Shown one piece after another: positions 58,244-64,000 of a stretch of DNA of 64,000 bases. The position numbers and the translations under genes were made by a program. This DNA comes from Paramecium octaurelia (lineage: Eukaryota; Ciliophora; Oligohymenophorea; Peniculida; Parameciidae), in assembly GCA_905182995.1 (NCBI GenBank), contig CAJJDP010000043.1, positions 186,001 through 250,000 of the forward strand. Reading direction: 5' to 3'. Below the pieces are notes generated by a model, which was not told where the DNA came from, ran no database searches, and saw nothing but the letters and a program-made list of their open reading frames with translations. Numbering within the stretch: position 1 is the stretch's first letter; every line of letters begins with the position of its first letter.

Positions 58244-59377
58244 ATGATGAAAAGAAATAGTTAAAGTCGAGTACCCAAAATTGAAATTTAGACAGAATTA
58301 TTGTCTATTAAATTAATCTAGCATAATCCAAACATTACTTTTGACAAGTATGATTGGTGTCAAAAGTTTTCGGAAATTATACATGCTGATAAATTGAAAT
58401 CTCATATTGCTATTTCCAATGACAAAGTATCAATTATAAAAGGCAAAAATATATATTCTTGGGGAGTTATGGATAAATCCTTCACTTTTAAATAAGAAAA
58501 ATCAGATATCCTAGATACAATCACAATAGATTCAAGATGTTTCATTTTAGACAAGGACAAAAAGGTTTATAAATCGAATGATAAACAAATACTTTTTAAC
58601 AATGTCAAAGCAATTAGAAACTTTTAAAATGCCTTGATACTTCTTACAACCGATAATCAATTGTTGGATGAGAAATAAAATAAACTCAAATAAAATATAG
58701 AAGATGTTTAAAGTAGTAATGAATTCTTGGGAATTCAAACAAAAAATAATATTACTATAGCTGGTAAGTTCCCTTTTTAATAAATCTTTGAAGTAAAGGC
58801 AATCAAAATTTCTTGTGGTTTATAACATGTTATGTGTATCTCACAAGAAGGCTAACTATACATTTGGGGAGAAGGTAAGTCTGGCTAAATTGGCAATGGA
58901 TCATTGAAGTAGTAATAATGGCCATAGCTTGTTATGACCAATGTTTAAGACATAGCTGCTGGCACTGAATCTTCCACTTTATTAAAAGGTAACAGAATTT
59001 ACTATTGCGGAACCAACGAATAAATTAACAAATAACATACATTCGTCCCTTATTAATCGGACAATATTTTTATCAGGATTTACTCATGTTGGAGTCAGGT
59101 TATGGATGTACAATATGCACATTATGTTGATTTTGATCAAGAACTCTATGAAGAATTGAATAAAATAGTTAAGCAAATAGAGGATGATGATTTATTATTG
59201 CCAGACGAAAACCTTACACGATAAACAAAAGCTATGAGCACTCATGAATCCTAAATGATGAAGAAGCCACTTCCACCTCAAATATTTGGATAGTAAACAA
59301 AAACATCTACTAACTCAAGTATAATAAAAAGCAAAAGTAAGACACCTTAAAAAAAATTGAAATTTTAATTAGATTGA
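58244..59377 (+). CDS. RCC1-repeat (beta-propeller) protein, ~378 aa
   Basis: Intronless frame starting MMKRNSQSRVPKIEIQTELL and ending at TGA 59375-59377. RCC1-type repeats are clearest at residues ~185-235: KISCGLQHVMCISQEGQLYI, WGEGKSGQIGNGS, then QDIAAGTESSTLLKGNRIYY and CGTNEQ; an earlier, weaker blade has KGKNIYSWGVMD. Too few blades are recognisable for a standard seven-bladed RCC1, so it is divergent. An acidic segment (EDDDLLLPDENL) and a Lys/Ser-rich tail follow. Not obviously a Ran exchange factor. Confidence 0.75.
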
Positions 59378-59416
59378 AATAATTAATATATGTTTTCCAT
59401 TTATTTATTAATAGAT

Positions 59417-61102
59417 CACATCATTGATTTAAAAATTTTGGATAATAATTTAATTTTCCAATTGATTTTGATTTCAGGATCATTGAGTATTTCTTCCTTT
59501 GTTATTTTTTCAGCATAGTTGAACAATTAATTTTATTCTTTTTTTAAATCTTATTTATACATTGGACATTAAGTGAAAATATAAGCTTAAATTTCATTAT
59601 CTCTTTTTTCTGATCTTTCAGCATAATTTGAACTGCCAATAATTGTCATTGTGGAACCATCCTAAAGTTCAGCCCAAAATCCCTTAGTATGAAATGTCCA
59701 ACCATTTCTTTTGTATTCAAAAATTGGTTTATCTATAGCCAATTCAAAATTACGATATAATAATGGAATAAATGACTTTGCCTTTCCAGCCTTATGGAAT
59801 CCATTTGCTCCTGGACTGGCAGTTACAAACTTAATATCAGTCTTGCAATTATTCACAAAATTAATAATAGTCTTAGTAAAATTCATATATCCAGATGCCC
59901 AAGTCACCTCTTACTATAATATAATTTCATACATGTAAATTAATCTAGATGTTCTAAAATCCTCATAAAAACTAACTTATCTTCATCAGTTTATAAGTAT
60001 GGAATGTGTAGAGTAATTAGAACAGTGCATTCCTCTCCCTCATCTAATTCTCTTTCTTCATCTTTATAAAGTGCCTTCTCTAATCTGTTAATAATGTTTT
60101 GAACATCTCCCTTGTTGAAACTCTTATTTAATCTTCACTATGATTATAACTTTATTTACATTAATTTTGCTTATTCTTTTCTTTCTTGTATCTTTTGTTC
60201 TACTACTAAATCTCTTTCATAAAATTGTAACATCTCTTCCTATGATAATTCCTCTTCTTATTCTTATTCTTATTATGTATCATTATTTTCTTCCTCCTGC
60301 TTTTATGCTTTATCTTATTACTATTCTTAATATTCTTCATCATCGCTTTTGATTTCAGCAGCTTCTTTGTAACTAAATTTGAAGATCTTCCAAGTTTGAT
60401 GGAATTCTTTAAAATATTATTATCTTTTAAAAGGTTGAGCTCTCAAAGGATCAAATTTGGAATTAGAATCAAAGTCAACATAATACGCATGTTATAGCAA
60501 TGCAGATTAAGCATCATCTAAATAATCTGCTATCTCATTAGCTTCATGAAATACCATGTATCTATCTTATCTATTAATAAAGTATTGTTCCTATAAATTA
60601 GCTATTCATTTAATTATAAATTACCTCCGGTCAAAATTACTCGATTATCAAAGATATACCACTTCATATGGTGAACATTGAAAATCTCTCTTGCTGCAGA
60701 TTCTTCAAACATATTAGCAATTTGAGGGAGGAAAGGATGTCTCATTAATCCAAGTTTCATATTGTTTGCATATAAATTTTGCATTCTCAAATGAAGATAA
60801 TGATCTATTGGTGTAGTGTGATTTTTCTTATCTCTTCGTGTCCCTCTATAATAGTCCATTAATAATGAAATCCTTAACTACTCAAATCTTCTTTATTGAT
60901 TCGACAAACTCTCTATTAAAAACTCTTCCATATTTCCATTTCCAATATACAAAGTACTCCATACTATTCTCTTCTAAGCGCTTTTTATTCCCTTGTGTAA
61001 ATTCACATAAAAGTCTACAGGATCTTTAAGTATTTCAATCTATGCTGTGTTTAACTTAAAAAATGGCTTATGAAACTTTAAATTATTTAACAATTAATTC
61101 AT
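59417..61102 (-). CDS. PGS1: phosphatidylglycerophosphate synthase PGS1 (PLD superfamily), ~530 aa
   Basis: Makes phosphatidylglycerol phosphate from CDP-diacylglycerol, the first step towards mitochondrial cardiolipin. Two HKD-type active-site motifs are present: VHHMKWYIFDNRVILTGANL and GWTFHTKGFWAEL followed by IIGSSNYAERS. Other PGS1 blocks: DPVDFYVNLHKGIKSAQKRI, WSTLYIGNG, DYYRGTRRDKKNHT, KFVTASPGANGFHKAGKAKS. A long Glu/Gln-rich insertion (about + 60,080-60,390) splits the protein and its antisense gives a spurious hydrophobic ORF at 60140-60352. Introns: gtaatttataatt...gaatag (23 bp, inside the first motif) and ~27 bp near 60,130; one more near 59,930 is unresolved. Start chosen at MNQLLNNLKFHKP (61102). 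Confidence 0.92.
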
Positions 61103-61402
61103 TAATTATTATTATTTTTATTCTAACATTGTTCATTCTTTAAATAATATTAGCTTCAACACAAATTAAAAATCTGCTTAGATGCCCCAAACAAAAATAT
61201 TTCAATTTTGTTTAAATTGTCTCCAATATTGTAAAAATACAAAGTTTATTATAAGCTATAATTGATGGAGGGGTTTGTTAATAATAAGTTAATCTTGAAT
61301 ACTTTCAAATATCATATCTTTTTAACATTAAAATTCTTAAAGATTATTAAGCTCAGAATTGATCCATAAATTTATATTAAATTAATTTAACTGAGTACAA
61401 GC
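61103..61402. other. AT-rich divergent intergenic region
   Basis: Between the PGS1 start (minus) and the small acidic gene start (plus). No ORF or RNA gene seen. Confidence 0.5.
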
Positions 61403-61699
61403 ATGGATAACATTGATGCAAGAAAGTACTTCAAGACGGGAAACAGGAAATCTTAATAAGGATGTCGTGAAGACATTGTGATGAGAACTGAATCCTAAGA
61501 AGAAGATTTAAAAGATCTTGAATGCTAACTTCAAAAGAAAATGTGCCTGAATGAAAATGAATGTTTTTTCATTGAAGAAATCCTTTACACGGATCCATAT
61601 GAACCAGAAGCTTTACTTGATGAGAATATCTGTATTAATCAAGATGTCACTTTCAACCCTCAATTTTATTTAAACAATGAGAATTCAATTATAGGATGA
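61403..61699 (+). CDS. small acidic hypothetical protein, 98 aa
   Basis: Starts MDNIDARKYFKTGNRKSQQG and ends at TGA 61697-61699, with no intron. Acidic, rich in Glu/Asp/Asn (ESQEEDLKDLECQL; IEEILYTDPYEPEALLDE), four to six cysteines without a metal-binding spacing. No transmembrane segment or known domain. Codon mixture (TAA/TAG/CAA for Gln) supports a real gene, but the short length limits confidence. Confidence 0.6.
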
Positions 61700-62521
61700 T
61701 ATATTTAATTAAAATCAATGAATTAATCTCACCCATCGAAAAAAAATTTATACTTCCAATAGCTATGAAGTTAGTTCCATTCAAAATAATCTTTTTTATT
61801 AGCATGATTTAAATAATCCATTTTTTTCTATCATGTGAAAGAATTTTATGATTATAAAATATTAGTTACAAAACAAAAGAAACTTAAACATTTTGTTAGA
61901 ATTCGAATTTTTGATATTCTCAAATGTAATACAATTTAAATTTTCAAATGTTTGAAAGAAAGTTATTTAATTATTTTTAAGAAGAACTTTATCAATTGCA
62001 ATCACCAACATTCCCAATCAAGAGATATTCTACCATCCTTAGCTTTTTTGGGTTTTCATTAAATTTCGATGACATATTTCATTATCAAATTCAATTAAAA
62101 AATATTTATATTTCTTAGTCTAAAAATTATGAATTCTATTTTTAATTGATAATGACGAGCTTATAAAAATAATCTTTAGAACCAAAAATATAATTGTCAG
62201 AAATAATGGAATGAAAATTCATCAATCTAAAATATTGCTAAAATATTTACAATTTTTTCATTGGCTAAAATGATTGAAGTGATAAAAAATATTAATAAGT
62301 AAAATCCATTGTATCCTATACTTCTTGAGAATACTTAGATTAGAATTAATCCTCTTACTTTTAGTATGAAAATTCTTGTAATACTGAAATAAATGAATGC
62401 ATGCTAAGGATTACTAATAATTAATATCGGAAATATTTAGTAAAAGTATGATGAATGTATCTGAATTTACTATCCTTATTAAATTTTAACTTCATCAAAC
62501 ATTATCATTAATAAATATAAA
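61700..62521. other. AT-rich region, no confident gene
   Basis: A minus-strand stretch at about 62,200-62,510 stays free of TGA and includes a hydrophobic run (YNGFYLLIFFITSIILANEK), which could be a signal peptide or transmembrane segment, but start, end and introns are unclear. The rest shows nothing. Confidence 0.35.
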
Positions 62522-63982
62522 TCATCTTTTCAAAAACAACCCTTAATAAGCGAAAATAACTGTTTTTACAAGCTTACTATTGTAAACACCATTCATTTTA
62601 ATTTACATCACGCTGTTTGCACATGATATCTTTATTTCATATTCCTCATCATTATATTGTGTTTAAGCCAATACGCTAATTTCTGTGTCAGACTAGTTTA
62701 TAACTTCGAATTCAGATAATCAATTAGAAATGAAATTCTGAAATCCTGTTTAAAATTGTTTACATTAATGAAAAAAGGATTAAGGTACTCTTGGAGTAAA
62801 GAATTCTAATAGAATATAATTGACATTCAAGCAATTTTAATTTCTATTGTATGAATAACATTCCTTTTAATTAAAATAGCTAAATTCTTCGAGAAAATTA
62901 TTATTTAATGAATTTAAAGATTCTTTATTTAGAGTTAACTTTTCTAGATTTGTCAACTTAACTTTTTAGTTTTCGTAAATTGAATAGAAGCAAATATCTA
63001 TAGATTATTTTTACTGGATAGTCTTCATTAACTTAATTTATTATCAATAATTAATATGGATAACATTCTCCTTTCATTTAGGGAAAGTCAAGATGTTAAA
63101 ATAACTCAAATTAATTTATTCAATGAATTGAACGTCAAAATTTTCGTTGATTTACTTCCCTTCTAACTATTTAGATTCATGCTCAAGAAAAATATTGGCT
63201 AATTCAGCCTATTTATGTTTTTTGATAATATGTTTTTTGACTATGGTCTAAATTAATTCAGCATAAGACGAGTATTAAGCCTGATGTTATTCCTCAAGAT
63301 GAGAGTCTAAATATCTACAGATTTCTTTTGTGCTGGATTGAGCATTCTAACTTAAAATGCCTTTAATTGTATCATCATAGACAAAGGAGGAATATTGGAG
63401 GCAAATTTGTATGAGCTTAATTATGATCAAAATATTGAATTTCAGGAATTGTATACCTAAGTTGAATAATAATTTATATATATGCAACACAATAAAGACT
63501 AATCCTAATGCATTCTGATGTTATTCTCAAAATTGAATACCTATTGTTTGCAACTCCTTTTTACCTTAACTACTTCAGTACTCTACATAACTTAGTAGGG
63601 TTTTTGATTTCCTAAAAATTATAGTTTGCCTCTCCTAAAGTCTTTTGATTCCACTTAAAATAGAGCGATCTATTCCAGTTTTAGCAGGACTATTTTTTAC
63701 ATCAAATCAATGTAATCCTCGTTAAATGTTTCAGCTAATTCTTTATTGAACTAACATAGAGATCAATTAGAAGTAATACCTTGAGTGTTGACAGTAGCAA
63801 AATATAAGATTCTTCATTTCAATTAGGAAACTAGCTAGACACTATAGAACTAGTTTACTATAGAATCTTTTTCACTAAAAAATTTTACTTATCACCAAAA
63901 AGTACTCGTAGTTTGATTTCTCTAACATAAGGATAAGTTCCATAGGAGTTTAAGTAAGATCTTAATTAAGTTTTTAATTCCA
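62522..63982 (-). CDS. unresolved coding region (hypothetical protein, spliced)
   Basis: Several minus-strand segments look coding and can be ordered from a start MELKTQLRSYLNSYGTYPYV (63982): ELAETFNEDYIDLMQKIVLL, KDFRRGKLQFLGNQKPYQV, then FVYDDTIKGILSQNAQ, KEICRYLDSHLEEQHQAQY, LEKLTLNKESLNSLNNNF and SEFEVINQSDTEISVLAQTQ, ending FLKR at TGA 62522-62524. They need several small introns, only some of which (e.g. gtattacttct...gttag, 29 bp; gtattcaattt...catcag, 26 bp) were identified, and an in-frame TGA near 62,728 could not be spliced away, so this may be two genes or a decaying one. The plus-strand ORF 63056-63607 on the same DNA is judged a shadow. Confidence 0.45.
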
Positions 63983-64000
63983 TTAAATAAAATATGAATG

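Noticed and set aside
60140-60352. Hydrophobic plus-strand ORF
   Set aside because: Antisense of the Glu/Gln-rich insertion in PGS1.
63056-63607. 184-codon plus-strand ORF starting MDNILLSFRESQ
   Set aside because: The opposite strand reads with a more protein-like composition (acidic/basic balance, helices) and small introns, so this is probably a shadow.

Overview
The window is eukaryotic nuclear DNA from a ciliate, most likely the somatic (macronuclear) genome of a Paramecium species. Reasons: (1) conserved proteins are open only if TAA and TAG encode glutamine and TGA is the sole stop; (2) genes are interrupted by many tiny GT...AG introns, mostly 19-31 bp; (3) base composition is very AT-rich and intergenic spaces are often 10-100 bp; (4) the gene content is typical of a ciliated protist (POC1, ARL3, TPPP-like, DMXL/RAV1). 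Under the standard code almost every gene looks broken, which is why simple ORF lists show only fragments. I see no tRNA, rRNA, telomere repeat, transposon or CRISPR array. All exon/intron structures were read by eye, and coordinates span first ATG to TGA with introns included.

Layout. 1-10.4 kb: a hypothetical gene, a three-repeat Myb protein, two Gln-rich or coiled-coil hypotheticals and translation factor eEF1-gamma. This part carries two assembly joints (a single n at 2675 and at 8585), each flanked by a perfect direct copy of about 1.33 or 1.39 kb, so the Myb and eEF1-gamma genes each appear once complete and once as an artefactual fragment. 10.4-20.6 kb (minus): one continuous frame encodes an NAK-type kinase, an ANTH-like domain, a 60-codon polyglutamine tract, a clathrin-box-like motif and a second, TKL-type kinase. 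Nine bases upstream of it ends a ~2,000-residue DMXL/RAV1 protein (V-ATPase assembly). 20.7-31 kb: a two-TM protein, RAB2, a mitochondrial-type CX9C protein, ARL3, a FAM135 lipase-like protein, a protein with two chromo-shadow-like segments, POC1 and a zinc-knuckle protein.

31-42.5 kb: uncertain ORFs, a Cys-rich protein, a TPPP/p25-alpha multi-domain protein, ribosomal protein eL34 (without its zinc cysteines), an aquaporin, a PX sorting nexin, and then three consecutive minus-strand genes whose products have lost catalytic residues: a UDP-HexNAc pyrophosphorylase-like protein, a PP2A-like phosphatase and a CK1-like kinase. 42.7-64 kb: a DUSP-MYND-USP deubiquitinase, a cullin, a RhoGAP, a TPR-SET methyltransferase, a large hypothetical, a small membrane coiled-coil protein, an ankyrin/IQ coiled-coil protein, a multi-TM protein with a histidine-kinase-like ATPase tail, an RCC1 protein, PGS1 (mitochondrial PGP synthase), a small acidic protein and an unresolved minus-strand coding region at the end.

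Themes: endosome and membrane traffic (NAK-ANTH kinase, DMXL/RAV1, RAB2, sorting nexin, ARL3), cilium and basal body (POC1, ARL3, TPPP-like) and ubiquitin signalling (USP, cullin). Neighbours are not visibly co-operonic. The strongest candidates for something undescribed are the dual-kinase ANTH fusion, the run of three pseudoenzymes and the membrane HATPase-like protein.
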